Counted from the first letter of the stretch, positions 18,080-27,430 are shown. The stretch is 64,000 bases of DNA from CAUTYU01 sp963545205 (GCA_963545205.1 CAUUHW010000011.1:1-64000), one strand, 5' to 3'. Notes: a model not told the origin generated them from the letters alone. Made by a program: numbers and translations.

Positions 18080-18826
18080 TCAGGAACAAGGCAGACCCGC
18101 GCTCATCATATACAGAGCGGATTCTTCCTGTCCGTCCAGCCCGAGTAGGGTGTTGAGCCTGTCATCATAAAAGGCCGCGACAGGGCAACCGCAAAGTCCC
18201 TGCGCTGTAAGGGCCAAGGCCGTGTTCTGGGCGATATGTCCTGCGTCCAGCAGCATATAACGTGTGCCACGGTGACCGTATTTGACCATGTTGCGTCTGA
18301 AAAGCGCTGTCCAGATAAAGGTCAGGGCCGCCTGAGCGCAAAAGTTCTGGTCAATGGCCGCCTGCCCCAGTTCTTCCGCCTTTGAGCCCGGACTTACACT
18401 TTCCAGGCAAAAATCCTTGCAGTTCAAATGGTACACGCCTGGTTCCAGGCCATTGACCCGTTCCACACAGACATAGGTTTCAATTGGATACAAGGCTCCG
18501 GCAGATGGCGCGTTACGCAGATAATACGGGCCTTTTTGAGCCGTCAGTCCCTGAGCGGCCCATAGAATCAGGCCAAGCTGCTCAAGAGAGAGAGCTGCTT
18601 GCTGGTCGTAGTCCCGCCGGGACCTGCGTTTGCTTAAAATTTGCCACAGGTTGGCTTCCTGATAGGCGAACTGGCGCGGCAAGGCTGTTTTTGGCGCGTT
18701 GTCGTAAGTTTTCAGCCAGCTTTTGGCGGGCATAATTTCCGGTCGGTCTATTTTTCCTATTGTTTCAGGTGCAAATTTTGTCTCCTGAATATATTGCCAA
18801 CCCTTACTTTTTTGTAAATCCGGCAT
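18080..18826 (-). CDS. SagB-type nitroreductase-family FMN oxidoreductase
   Basis: 248 aa of the SagB/ThcOx dehydrogenase family: the RRSRRDY FMN-binding start, SLEQLGLILWAAQG, the PSAGALYPIE motif and the C-terminal AAFYDDRLNTLLGLDGQEE region. Members of this family oxidise azolines in peptide toxins when partnered with a cyclodehydratase, but stand-alone copies in Desulfovibrio are common and of unknown substrate. No YcaO/SagC/SagD-like partner is in the window. A good GGAGGG ribosome site precedes the ATG. Monocistronic as far as visible. Confidence 0.85.
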   Translation of the reverse strand: MPDLQKSKGWQYIQETKFAPETIGKIDRPEIMPAKSWLKTYDNAPKTALPRQFAYQEANLWQILSKRRSRRDYDQQAALSLEQLGLILWAAQGLTAQKGPYYLRNAPSAGALYPIETYVCVERVNGLEPGVYHLNCKDFCLESVSPGSKAEELGQAAIDQNFCAQAALTFIWTALFRRNMVKYGHRGTRYMLLDAGHIAQNTALALTAQGLCGCPVAAFYDDRLNTLLGLDGQEESALYMMSAGLPCS

Positions 18827-19034
18827 AATCCCTCCCCCTGTTTGTTTCCAGGAAAAAATTATTTGCTCCCTTTGGCGGCTTTTCTCATCTTAACGGATTG
18901 TTTTTTAGAGTATTCACCCCAGAAAGTTGTTTTCCGGTTCTGTCAGCGCGGCTTCGTCCTGTGGCGTGGCCGCGCTGTTAATTGTATGGTGCGCGAGAGG
19001 AAAGAATAAGTCGGGGGATGGTGTGCTCAAAGGT

Positions 19035-21458
19035 TTATTGTTTATCCGGCATTGTAAAGCGTTGTCCGCGAGAATGGTAGAGTTTTTTGATATAGGCAAT
19101 ATTTTTCAGAGCTTCGTTGGCGATTTTACTGTCACCAGACGAAAGTTCCAACGCTTCACGAAAGGCTGCTGCCGCGTGCTCGTATTGTTTCAGGTTTAAC
19201 AGGCTGTAACCTTTTTTCAGGGACAGTGACTCATTGACACTTTTTTTTTCGGCCTGTTTATAGGCCTCGCAGCATTTTTGGTACTTTCGCAGGCGAAAAT
19301 AGATATCGCCGATATTCTCCCAGCGGGCGGCAGTTGGTTCAAGCTCTACAGCTTTTAATGCCGGAGCAAGGGCCATCTGGTAACGCTGGCCGCTGAGATA
19401 GATTTCAGCCAGCCTGTCCCAGGATTTCGGATTTTTGGGGTCAGACAGGGAATCTGCAAATATTTTGCCTGCTTCTGTTGGGGCTCCTGCCATTTGATAC
19501 AGGCTGACCAGTTTTTCCTTGTCCGGCTTGCCATTTGATTGTAAACGGCAGGCAATTTCCATTGCTGCCGCCGCCCGCGCAAAATCGCCCTGTTGCTGAT
19601 TGAACCAGACCGCCTGTCGCCATGTATTCGATTCTTCCGGCCACCCGACCAACAGTTGGTGCATGGCTTGCTGGGCTGTTTCTTTCTGGCCGCATTCCGT
19701 GCTTACATTGATCAGGGCTACGACCCAGGCATATTGGGCCGTGGAGAGCTGACAGATATTTTGCAGAATTGGCAGGGCTTGCCGGGCGTTGTTCAGCTTG
19801 TGCCAGATAAGGGCGCCCCGGTAGCGTATGCCCGGAGCCACAGTGTCGTTCAGATTGGTTTTACGCATTACGGTAAGGGCTTCTTCGTTTGCTTTGCGAT
19901 CAATGAGCAGGTCTGCCAGTTCGACCAGCCAGCGCGGTTTGGGATTCGGAGTCTTAGACGCCAGCCTGAGCAGGGAAAGGGCTTTGTCAAGGTTATTGAT
20001 TTGGCGCCAGAGAATGCCTGCGCTGAAATAATGTTTGCCTTCTTTGCTGATATAGGCGGCGGTTTCCATGCTCTGGGCCGCTTTTTTGTTTTGTTCCAGC
20101 ATGAGATAGGTGTGGGAGAGCAACACAAACCATCTGGCCTCTGGTTTTTTCTGGCCGGTCAGGTAGGTCAGCAGCGGCAGGGCCGATTTTGGCTCTTTGG
20201 CCTGAAGCCACAGAGCTGCTGCCTGGTAGTAATGATTGTTTTGTTTGCTGATTTTAGCCGCGCGTTCCATATTTTGGGCTGCCAGGCCATATTCTTCCTT
20301 CAGAATTCTGGCGTTTGAAAGCGCCACAAACCAGTTGGCCTGCGGGTGGGGAAGCTCCTTAAGTGGCAAAAGACGGGCAAGCGCCTTGTCAGCTTCTTTC
20401 AACTGCAGGCGCAGTATTCCCGCCTGATATATGTGCTCAGGCTTCTGGCTTATATTGGCTGCCTTGTCCATTGCCTCGGCTGCCTTTTTGATCTCCTTGA
20501 GCGCGAGATAGGCCTGGGCCAGGGCTACAAACCATTTGGCCTGTGGTTGGGGCATGGAGCTCAGTCGTGTCAAATGGTTAAGTGCCTGTTGTGGTTTTTC
20601 AGCCTGTAACCACAACACTCCGCCGTTATAAAGATTTTCTGGCACCGGAGCTGTGGCTATGATCCGTTCCATTATCTGGGCGGCCAGAAGAGGTTCTTTC
20701 AAAAGCATATAGGTATTGCAAAGCAAAATCAGCCAGCTGGTTTTGGGTTTTGACAGGCTGGCCAGATGGGTGAGCAAAGGCAGAGCCTTTTGTGGCTTGT
20801 CGGCCTGTGACCAAAGAAAAGCGGCCTGAAAATACAGGGTTGGGTCGTTGGCTTCTTTGGCCGCCTTTTCCATTGTTGTGGCTGTTTCTTCCTTTTGCTG
20901 TAAAAGCTGTTGGGCCTGAGCCAGAGCCACAAGCCAGTCGGGCTGAACAGGCTGTACTTTCTCCAATTTTTTTAATAGCGGCAGGGCAGTCGAGGCTTCC
21001 TTGGCTTCCAGCCAGAAGACTGCTGTGAGATAGATGTCTTCGTTTGTGGATTTCAGTTTCAGAGCCTGCTGCATGGCTCCGGCAGCCTGGGTCGGTTTTT
21101 GCTGTTTTTGCAGACAAAAGGCCAGTAGTTTCCAGGCTTCATAAAACCGTTCGTCGACCTTGAGTGCCTCGCGAACAGCTTTTTCTGCTGCCGGATAATT
21201 TTCGGTCTGATAGAGCCAGTCTGACATCTTGAAATATAAATATGGATGTTGTTCACCTTTGCGAAGATATTTGGCCAGCAGGTCTGTTGCTTTTTTGGTT
21301 TGGCCTGCATCAAAGGCGTCTTTTGCCTGTTCCAGGACTTCAGAAGCCTGTTCACAAAGTGGACTGTCCGCGGTTTTTTTCGCGTAAGTGACAGGGGCGG
21401 AAAAAAACAGGAAACAGTACAAACAGCAGAAAAAAAGAGTGTGTTTTTGAAATTGCAT
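19035..21458 (-). CDS. Large periplasmic TPR protein, last gene of the TonB2-like operon
   Basis: 807 aa with a signal peptide (hydrophobic stretch ending near VTYAKK). Almost the whole mature protein is tetratricopeptide repeats. From about residue 170 to 600 a longer unit of about 68 residues is repeated several times, each containing a W-(F/L)-V-x-L-(A/S) motif, then AAQ-x-ME-x-AA, then a LW-x-QA-x-x-P-x-x-AL-x-LL motif. TPR proteins are a known last member of TonB2/TtpC systems, where they may hold the complex to the outer membrane or cell wall. Here it is about twice the size I would expect. It starts 22 bases after the tonB stop, with a weak ribosome site. Confidence 0.8.
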   Translation of the reverse strand: MQFQKHTLFFCCLYCFLFFSAPVTYAKKTADSPLCEQASEVLEQAKDAFDAGQTKKATDLLAKYLRKGEQHPYLYFKMSDWLYQTENYPAAEKAVREALKVDERFYEAWKLLAFCLQKQQKPTQAAGAMQQALKLKSTNEDIYLTAVFWLEAKEASTALPLLKKLEKVQPVQPDWLVALAQAQQLLQQKEETATTMEKAAKEANDPTLYFQAAFLWSQADKPQKALPLLTHLASLSKPKTSWLILLCNTYMLLKEPLLAAQIMERIIATAPVPENLYNGGVLWLQAEKPQQALNHLTRLSSMPQPQAKWFVALAQAYLALKEIKKAAEAMDKAANISQKPEHIYQAGILRLQLKEADKALARLLPLKELPHPQANWFVALSNARILKEEYGLAAQNMERAAKISKQNNHYYQAAALWLQAKEPKSALPLLTYLTGQKKPEARWFVLLSHTYLMLEQNKKAAQSMETAAYISKEGKHYFSAGILWRQINNLDKALSLLRLASKTPNPKPRWLVELADLLIDRKANEEALTVMRKTNLNDTVAPGIRYRGALIWHKLNNARQALPILQNICQLSTAQYAWVVALINVSTECGQKETAQQAMHQLLVGWPEESNTWRQAVWFNQQQGDFARAAAAMEIACRLQSNGKPDKEKLVSLYQMAGAPTEAGKIFADSLSDPKNPKSWDRLAEIYLSGQRYQMALAPALKAVELEPTAARWENIGDIYFRLRKYQKCCEAYKQAEKKSVNESLSLKKGYSLLNLKQYEHAAAAFREALELSSGDSKIANEALKNIAYIKKLYHSRGQRFTMPDKQ

Positions 21459-21480
21459 AGTTTCGTCTTTATTTGTCGAT

Positions 21481-22215
21481 TTAGTTCAGTTGAAAAAGGA
21501 TCCGTGTTTTTACCCAGGTATCAACGGGCCTGCCGTTTTTTTGTCCTGGCTTGAACTTCCAGTGTGGAACTGTTTTTTTGACGGTGTCTTCAAATTCTCC
21601 TTCCGGTTTGGCCTCGAGGATCGAGAGCTTATGTGGCAGACCGTTTTTATCGACCAAAAACCGAACATCTACATATCCTTCAATCCCCATACGTCTGGCC
21701 TTGTATGGATACGGCGGCTGCATGGACGACAGGTACTGCGGCTGCCTGTCGACTTCTTTCATGTCAAAGGCCCGGTTGTTCAGTGCCGGGTGCGACAGTT
21801 TGGGCGGAACCAGCTGTTTTAGGTTCGGCGCTTCCATACGCACCGAAACTGTCAGATTACCCGTCGCAAGGGGAGCCATCTCAACATTAAGAGCGATTGC
21901 TGAAACCTCTGCCATGTCGTCTATTGCTTCCGACGATATGTCTGGTGGCTCCATTTCAGGTTCAGGTGGATCTGGTGGCTCCATTTCAGGCTCAGGTGGA
22001 TCTGGCAACTCCTGTTCCGGTGGTTCGTCGGGAATAAGCTCTTCCTGGTTCAGAGGAATAAGCTGCGAGAGTTCCAGAAGATTTTTATGCGAATGCTGGG
22101 AGACCTTCTGGATTAGAAGAGGTAAGATGGCCAGAATCAGCAAGCTGATAAAAATACCTGCGCAGGCTTCAAGCAGAAGATGAAATAATTTTTGCAAGCG
22201 AGGTGAAACCTGCAT
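21481..22215 (-). CDS. tonB: TonB energy-transducing protein
   Basis: 244 aa. ATG at 22215 is chosen, 2 bases after the exbD stop; upstream in-frame codons overlap exbD. One N-terminal membrane helix (about 18-40), a Pro/Glu-rich periplasmic linker with tandem PPEPEMEPPD repeats, and the TonB C-terminal domain (YPYKARRMGIEGYVDVRF, VPHWKFKPGQKNGRPVDTWV). Transfers proton-motive force to outer-membrane receptors or related complexes. Co-transcribed with exbD, exbB, ttpC-like and DUF3450 genes. Confidence 0.92.
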   Translation of the reverse strand: MQVSPRLQKLFHLLLEACAGIFISLLILAILPLLIQKVSQHSHKNLLELSQLIPLNQEELIPDEPPEQELPDPPEPEMEPPDPPEPEMEPPDISSEAIDDMAEVSAIALNVEMAPLATGNLTVSVRMEAPNLKQLVPPKLSHPALNNRAFDMKEVDRQPQYLSSMQPPYPYKARRMGIEGYVDVRFLVDKNGLPHKLSILEAKPEGEFEDTVKKTVPHWKFKPGQKNGRPVDTWVKTRILFQLN

Positions 22216-22217
22216 GG

Positions 22218-22652
22218 TTATCTGCCTTTTTTGGTCGCGGATACCGCGATATTTTTCGCGCCTGCCAAACGGCACTGATCAAGCACTTCAATCATTTTTC
22301 CGGTTGGACAGTCCTTATCCGCATTGATTATGACTCCGCCCTCGGGATTTTCCAGTAAAAAGATTTCTACCAACCCTCGGATACGGCGCGGGGCAACCTG
22401 CTGGCTGTCGATAAACGCTTTTCCCGTGGCAGTCACACCTACAATCATGCCCACAGCTTCTTTTTTCTCTGCGGATGCCGCTTCCGGCCGATTGATTTCA
22501 ACCCCCGCTTCCTTGACAAAGGACGCCGTGACAAGAAAAAAAATGAGCAGGATAAAGATCATGTCAATAAGCGGTGTCATGTCCATGTCCACATTGAACA
22601 GATCGCTGCCGTGCAAACCGCTGCCATCAGCGGAGCCGCCTAGTCTTTGCAT
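22218..22652 (-). CDS. exbD: ExbD/TolR-family proton channel subunit
   Basis: 144 aa. ATG at 22652 is preceded by AGGAG at 8 bases; a GTG three codons earlier is possible. One membrane helix with the essential-type Asp (DMTPLIDMIFILLIFFLV), then a small periplasmic domain. Start overlaps the exbB 3' end by 13 bases, showing translational coupling. Confidence 0.92.
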   Translation of the reverse strand: MQRLGGSADGSGLHGSDLFNVDMDMTPLIDMIFILLIFFLVTASFVKEAGVEINRPEAASAEKKEAVGMIVGVTATGKAFIDSQQVAPRRIRGLVEIFLLENPEGGVIINADKDCPTGKMIEVLDQCRLAGAKNIAVSATKKGR

Positions 22653-23266
22653 CGTGTGCACTCCTTTTCAAGCCACTGGTTTACAGCCCGGTGGAAAATA
22701 AGAATATCCTGATGAATTCCGTATGCTTTTTTGTGCATGATCTGTCCCGCCAGTAAACCTGGAATCGCAACCAAAAGACCGGCCTGGGTTGTGAGCAGGG
22801 CCTCCCTGATGCCGGAAGCCATGGCCTGCGAGTTGCCAAGTCCGTACAGTCCAATGACACGGAATGTTTCAATCATGCCGGAAACCGTTCCAAGCAGGCC
22901 CAGCAGAGGAGCTACTGCGGCCAGCAAAACAATTGTTGGCAGAAAACGGTACACTTCTTTGAGTTGTCTGCGGATGCAGACTTCAAAAAACAGGATGTTG
23001 GCATCTGTGCACAGGGAACGCTGCTGGTTGCGGTACAGGCACATAAATTCACGCAGTGCGTTTTGTTTGGGGCCGGTACAGCCTTCGGGCAGATGTCCGT
23101 GGTTCAGACAGGTAAAGGCGGAATCATCAACAAGTGGACGCCGGCTCGAACACATCAACCATCTTCCCTTGATGACAATCAGTATCCACATCCAAGCGCA
23201 CAACAAAATGATCGGAATCATAACCGGTCCGCCCATTTCAATGAGTCTGAAAATATTTTCCAGCAT
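22640..23266 (-). CDS. exbB: ExbB/TolQ-family proton channel subunit
   Basis: 208 aa MotA/TolQ/ExbB-domain protein with three membrane helices; the conserved region LLAAVAPLLGLLGTVSGMIETF is present. Works with ExbD to harvest proton-motive force for TonB. Second ExbB-type gene of the operon; the preceding gene is the larger TtpC-like form. Confidence 0.9.
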   Translation of the reverse strand: MLENIFRLIEMGGPVMIPIILLCAWMWILIVIKGRWLMCSSRRPLVDDSAFTCLNHGHLPEGCTGPKQNALREFMCLYRNQQRSLCTDANILFFEVCIRRQLKEVYRFLPTIVLLAAVAPLLGLLGTVSGMIETFRVIGLYGLGNSQAMASGIREALLTTQAGLLVAIPGLLAGQIMHKKAYGIHQDILIFHRAVNQWLEKECTRCKD

Positions 23267-23286
23267 GTTTGACTCTGTTTTTTTGC

Positions 23287-24681
23287 TTAGATGCTGACGC
23301 AGTCTTTGTTGCGCTGGAGCAGGGCCCCCATCAGGGCCAGTCCTTTTTCTTCCATGTCAAGGGCAATACGTCTTGCCCGACCACTGAGGAAAGCCGCCAT
23401 CATCATGACCGGAATGGCAATAGCCAGACCAACCTGGGTTGTGACCATGGCCTCGGAAATACCTCCGGCCATCAGTTTGGGATCGCCGGTTCCATGGATG
23501 GTGATGACCTGAAAGGTATTAATCATTCCTGTAACAGTTCCAAGCAGCCCCAGCAGGGTTGAGACTGCTGCCAGTACCTTGAGGGCATTAAGAAATCTTT
23601 CAAGGCGCGGGGTTTGCCTGAGTATGGCCTCTGAAATGCAGCTTTCCAGAATGGGACGCGGTTCATCGGCATTGGTCAGCCCTGCCAGCAGGACATTTCC
23701 TGTTGGGCGCGTTTTATAGGGGCGTGTTTTTTCCAGGGCCTGCATGTACTCACCGTCTCTGACCAAGGCCGTGACCTTCGTCATCAGACCATCGGTATTC
23801 TGTCTGACCCTGCCCAGGAAGATGAGGCGTTCAATAATCAACACCAAGGCGATACAGCCAACAATACCGATGGGAATAACAAGTACGCCGCCGCTGCGGA
23901 TTTGTTCCATCATCGTTGTTTTTTGCGAGAGCTGAGCAATTGCCAGTCCGCCGGAAATATCGGCGTACAATCTCTGGTTGCCGTCAAAATAGCTGTCAAT
24001 ATTGCGGCGCACCCAAAATGACGGGCTGGCACTGGCAATGAGCTGAGAGGAAACAGGGCTGAAAAGGCCGTATCCAACTGTGTCCGGGCTGCGAAAAATC
24101 GAAAACATATGCCCGAAAGAAATAATATCCGCCTGCACATTTTCCCCGTTTCGAGCTAGGATTGAGGCCTTGTAGCGTTCCTGTAACTGCCCGCCTTTCA
24201 TGTCTTGCAGATAAAGGTTGATGATTTCCTGTATCTCCTTCATTCCAAAAGAATATGTTTTTTTTGAAAATTCTTTCAGACGAGGCAGCAGATCTGGATT
24301 TTGGGCGCTGCGCGGGCTTTTTTCCGCGCGGGCAAGAAGATTGCCGGCATTGTCAACCAGCACGGAATCAAGTTCGTCCTTATTGGCCAGCCTTGAGGTA
24401 ATTTCGTGCTGCAGGGCCTGGCGTTCAGCCTTGAGTACGTCAATTTTTTTGTTTTGCGCGTCCAGTTCATTGTTGGCGTGCTGGACTTTTCCTTTTAACT
24501 CCTGGAGCTTGTTTTTGAGTGCCGTTCTTTTTTGAGCAATCTCGTTCAGCACCTGACGCTGGTTATCTTGCGCGGAAGCGTAGTTGCTTTCAATCGCTTT
24601 TGAAACATCTGAAAGATTTTCTCCAAAGACAGGAGAAGAAATGAGAAGACCTGAAAAGACAAGTATGGAAAATTTTTTCAC
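23287..24681 (-). CDS. TtpC-like large ExbB protein with N-terminal periplasmic coiled coil
   Basis: 464 aa: signal peptide, a long Lys/Glu/Gln-rich coiled coil (about 35-110), a globular periplasmic part, then a C-terminal MotA/TolQ/ExbB domain with LAAVSTLLGLLGTVTGMINTF. This plan matches TtpC, the extra component of Vibrio TonB2 systems. Its start overlaps the DUF3450 stop by 4 bases (ATGA), so the two are translationally coupled. Confidence 0.87.
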   Translation of the reverse strand: MKKFSILVFSGLLISSPVFGENLSDVSKAIESNYASAQDNQRQVLNEIAQKRTALKNKLQELKGKVQHANNELDAQNKKIDVLKAERQALQHEITSRLANKDELDSVLVDNAGNLLARAEKSPRSAQNPDLLPRLKEFSKKTYSFGMKEIQEIINLYLQDMKGGQLQERYKASILARNGENVQADIISFGHMFSIFRSPDTVGYGLFSPVSSQLIASASPSFWVRRNIDSYFDGNQRLYADISGGLAIAQLSQKTTMMEQIRSGGVLVIPIGIVGCIALVLIIERLIFLGRVRQNTDGLMTKVTALVRDGEYMQALEKTRPYKTRPTGNVLLAGLTNADEPRPILESCISEAILRQTPRLERFLNALKVLAAVSTLLGLLGTVTGMINTFQVITIHGTGDPKLMAGGISEAMVTTQVGLAIAIPVMMMAAFLSGRARRIALDMEEKGLALMGALLQRNKDCVSI

Positions 24682-25460
24682 ATTGCGCTCCTGACCTGAC
24701 GTGATTGTTGAAGAGGAAGTTTTACAAGGCCAATGATGTGTTTGCCTTCCGCCATTTGCAGGGCCTTGCGTATTGTCCGGCTGTTTGGGGCGCGGACAAA
24801 GCCGGAGCTGTTCCAGAAAAAGGTCTCTTTTTCTCCCGTGCCCAAGGCAAAAAGAGCTGCCCGGCCAATATGCAGGAGACGGACTTCTTTTCGCGCTCCC
24901 GCGATCTCTACGCTTGTGTGTTCTATTTCTGTCGTATGTCCAAGAGCGGCTTCCTGGGAGAGCAAGTCAAGGACGGTTTGGGTCTTGAGCAATAAATTGG
25001 CGTCATAGTCGCTTAAAATGGCTTCGGCCAGATTCACCCGTTTGTGTCTGGTCGTTAGGGCGTAGGGAATATCTGTTTGTATGAACTCACGTACCTGCTT
25101 GACAGTATTATCAAGAGTCGGAAGCAGCTCCTGGCTGATTTGCTCCATCTGCTGTTTTTTTTCTTTGAGTACCAGTAACTTGGCTTGCAGATCTCTTGTG
25201 TATTGCCTGGCTTTTTCATTTTTCCAGGTCAGTAGCTCAAGTTTTGCCTCTTCGATATGGATTTGGCGTAAGAGCTCGTTTTCTTCGTCCAGCCATGTTT
25301 CAAACTGCTCTTGGGTCTTTACGTCGGTCTGTACGCTTTGTTCCGATGTTCTCTTTATTTTTATGGGATCCGGCTGAGCTTGTGCGATGCCGGAGGTGAA
25401 AAAAAGAAGCGGAAAGAAAAAGAAAAACAAGCGTTGAAAATTTTTTTTGGAGCTACTCAT
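24678..25460 (-). CDS. DUF3450 family periplasmic protein of TonB2/TtpC system
   Basis: 260 aa with a signal peptide (FFFFPLLFFTSGIAQAQ) followed by a long coiled coil (about 40-115) and a beta-rich C-terminal part that includes FALGTGEKETFFWNSSG. DUF3450 genes are regularly the first member of TtpC-ExbB-ExbD-TonB-TPR operons, and that is the order here. Molecular role not known. Preceded by a good sigma-70-type promoter at 25509-25537. Confidence 0.85.
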   Translation of the reverse strand: MSSSKKNFQRLFFFFFPLLFFTSGIAQAQPDPIKIKRTSEQSVQTDVKTQEQFETWLDEENELLRQIHIEEAKLELLTWKNEKARQYTRDLQAKLLVLKEKKQQMEQISQELLPTLDNTVKQVREFIQTDIPYALTTRHKRVNLAEAILSDYDANLLLKTQTVLDLLSQEAALGHTTEIEHTSVEIAGARKEVRLLHIGRAALFALGTGEKETFFWNSSGFVRAPNSRTIRKALQMAEGKHIIGLVKLPLQQSRQVRSAM

Positions 25461-25508
25461 CCTGTTGTCCTTGGTATTAAAATTAAGTCCTAAAAATTAT
25501 TAAGTGAC

Positions 25509-25537
25509 ATTCTACTATTATTTGTAGGGCAAGTCAA
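25509..25537 (-). promoter_or_regulatory. Sigma-70-type promoter of the DUF3450-ttpC-exbBD-tonB-TPR operon
   Basis: On the minus strand TTGACT and TAGAAT are separated by 17 bases, about 50 bases ahead of the DUF3450 start. No obvious Fur-box palindrome overlaps it by eye. Confidence 0.65.
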
Positions 25538-25639
25538 TAGTTGCTTAAGCAAAGTTTTGAGCTCACTTTTTTTGGGGGGGATCCATTTTTGCGGCTGACT
25601 GAGACATGATGGCGGACGGGGCAGGCGAAGAGCATTATT

Positions 25640-25678
25640 GAAAAAGAGAAAGGGAGATAGGCTGACGTCTAACTCCCT
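25640..25678 (-). terminator. Terminator after tRNA-fMet
   Basis: On the minus strand AGGGAGTTAG pairs with CTATCTCCCT (one mismatch) and is followed by TTCTCTTTTTC, just downstream of the tRNA. Confidence 0.65.
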
Positions 25679-25691
25679 CTGTTTTTACTTT

Positions 25692-25768
<77 letters not shown>

Positions 25769-25927
25769 CCAAAAAAAGAAAATATGCCCTGCTTTTCAGT
25801 GACTGTCAAGTTTATTTTTTGTCATCTTCTTTTTTCGGATACTGGTTGTCAAAACAGGTTGCTTTTCTGGTTTTATTTTTTCAGGGGCCACGGAGGCTGG
25901 CACGGATGGACGACTGCTCAGTAAGGA

Positions 25928-27430
25928 CTAGCGTGAATTCAAGCCAAAATACTGTATTTTTCTGTATAAGGTAGCGAGGCTTATCCCCAATGTTGCTGCG
26001 ATCTGTTTTTTGCCCCCTTTTTCGTGTCGATGTTGCTCCAGAAGTTGGACAAGGATATCGCGTTCATTTTGGGAACTGGGGGAAAGAGATTGAGTGGAAG
26101 TCTGGCTCACGGAGAGACTTGTCCGAGAATTTTCAGAGGCGGGCGGTACTTCGGTTGCGTCAAAACGATGGAGTAAAAGTTCCTCAGTGAGAATGCCGTT
26201 TTCGCAAAACGTTACACCGTACTCAACAAAATTTTTAAGTTCGCGGATATTGCCGGGCCATTGGTATCTTTCAAAATGATTGTAAAGAGTCGTGGTTATG
26301 ATGTAGCGTTTGTTCTTGCTGGTGCTGAACTGTTGCAAGAAAAATTCAATCAGCAGTTTGAGATCTTCTTTTCGTTCCCTGAGTGGGGGGACAAAGATGG
26401 GAATGACATCCAGCCTGAAAAACAAGTCCTGACGAAAGTGCCCCTGGCTAACCAACTGTTTCAGATCTGTATTGGTGGCGGCGATAATGCGGGTGTTGAT
26501 GGGGCGAACTGTGGCTTCACCTATGCGGCGGACAGTATGTTCCTGAAGGACGCGGAGAAGTTTGACCTGCAACCTTATGGGCAGTTCAGAGATTTCATCT
26601 AAAAAAAGTACCCCGTCCATGGCTTGTTCAAAAAGACCGTGTCGGCCTTTTCTGTCCGCGCCAGAGAAGGAGCCAGGAGCATATCCGAAAAGTTCACTTT
26701 CCATAAGGTGTTCTGGTATGGCGCCGCAATTGACGGCAACAAAAGGCTTGTCTTGGCGGGAGCTGTGGTTATGGATAGCACGAGCTACCAGTTCCTTTCC
26801 TGTTCCGGATTCTCCCTGTATAAGGACAGTACTGTCTATGCCTGCAATTTTTAGTATGTTTCTTTTTAAGCTTTGCATGGCCTCGCTTTCACCGACAAGG
26901 CCATTAAAAGCAGTGTCGACTGGAGTATCCTTTTTTATATGGTCGTATATTTCATATTCCCAGACAAAATTTATAATATGGCTGATAAGATTAAATGCAT
27001 TTTCTGCTTTTTTTATCAAATTTGTACGTTGGATATGGGTGAATGCTACAATCTGGACAACAGCAATGATTTTTTTATTAACAATGATAGGCCCTGTAAA
27101 ATTTGCCATGTCGGAACAATATTCACGTTTTGAGCACATTTTACAGACAATATCTTCTCCTGGATTGAGTACAAGTATTTTTTCTCCTGACCTTAAACTA
27201 TAGCTTAGCACATTATCTTTTGGAACCTGCATTCCGATAACTTTTTTATATAAAGATGACCCCCCAACATATATTCCATATGCATCAATAATCGCAATTT
27301 CCGCGTTTAACAGTTTTGCAAGGGGTAAAATATATTTTTGAATTGAACTCCAGCGTCTGACTGTTGCCTGAGATTTTCCCTCAGAGCCATGCGTAAAACC
27401 GGAATTGATCCAACATGATTTTGCCCCCAT
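25928..27430 (-). CDS. Sigma-54-dependent transcriptional activator divergent from the TTT/lyase operon
   Basis: 500 aa. ATG at 27430 is chosen for its AAGGAG ribosome site; a Met ten codons earlier lacks one. N-terminal sensory region (about 1-180, GAF-like, family unclear) with the cysteine group C-x2-C-x5-C (VCKMCSKREYC) near residue 105. The AAA+ domain has Walker A GESGTGKE, the GAFTGA loop changed to G-S-F-S-G-A (APGSFSGADRKG), Walker B VLFLDEIS and the arginine-finger region. A Fis-type helix-turn-helix closes the protein (KKQIAATLGISLATLYRKIQYFG). It is transcribed away from the tctC operon, whose upstream region carries inverted repeats and a -24/-12 box, so it very likely activates that operon in response to its substrate. 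Confidence 0.9.
   Translation of the reverse strand: MGAKSCWINSGFTHGSEGKSQATVRRWSSIQKYILPLAKLLNAEIAIIDAYGIYVGGSSLYKKVIGMQVPKDNVLSYSLRSGEKILVLNPGEDIVCKMCSKREYCSDMANFTGPIIVNKKIIAVVQIVAFTHIQRTNLIKKAENAFNLISHIINFVWEYEIYDHIKKDTPVDTAFNGLVGESEAMQSLKRNILKIAGIDSTVLIQGESGTGKELVARAIHNHSSRQDKPFVAVNCGAIPEHLMESELFGYAPGSFSGADRKGRHGLFEQAMDGVLFLDEISELPIRLQVKLLRVLQEHTVRRIGEATVRPINTRIIAATNTDLKQLVSQGHFRQDLFFRLDVIPIFVPPLRERKEDLKLLIEFFLQQFSTSKNKRYIITTTLYNHFERYQWPGNIRELKNFVEYGVTFCENGILTEELLLHRFDATEVPPASENSRTSLSVSQTSTQSLSPSSQNERDILVQLLEQHRHEKGGKKQIAATLGISLATLYRKIQYFGLNSR

Noticed and set aside
25560..25600. T/G run with G7 upstream of the TonB2-like operon as a possible phase-variable promoter tract
   Set aside because: Only seven G and it lies upstream of the promoter elements, so switching is unlikely.
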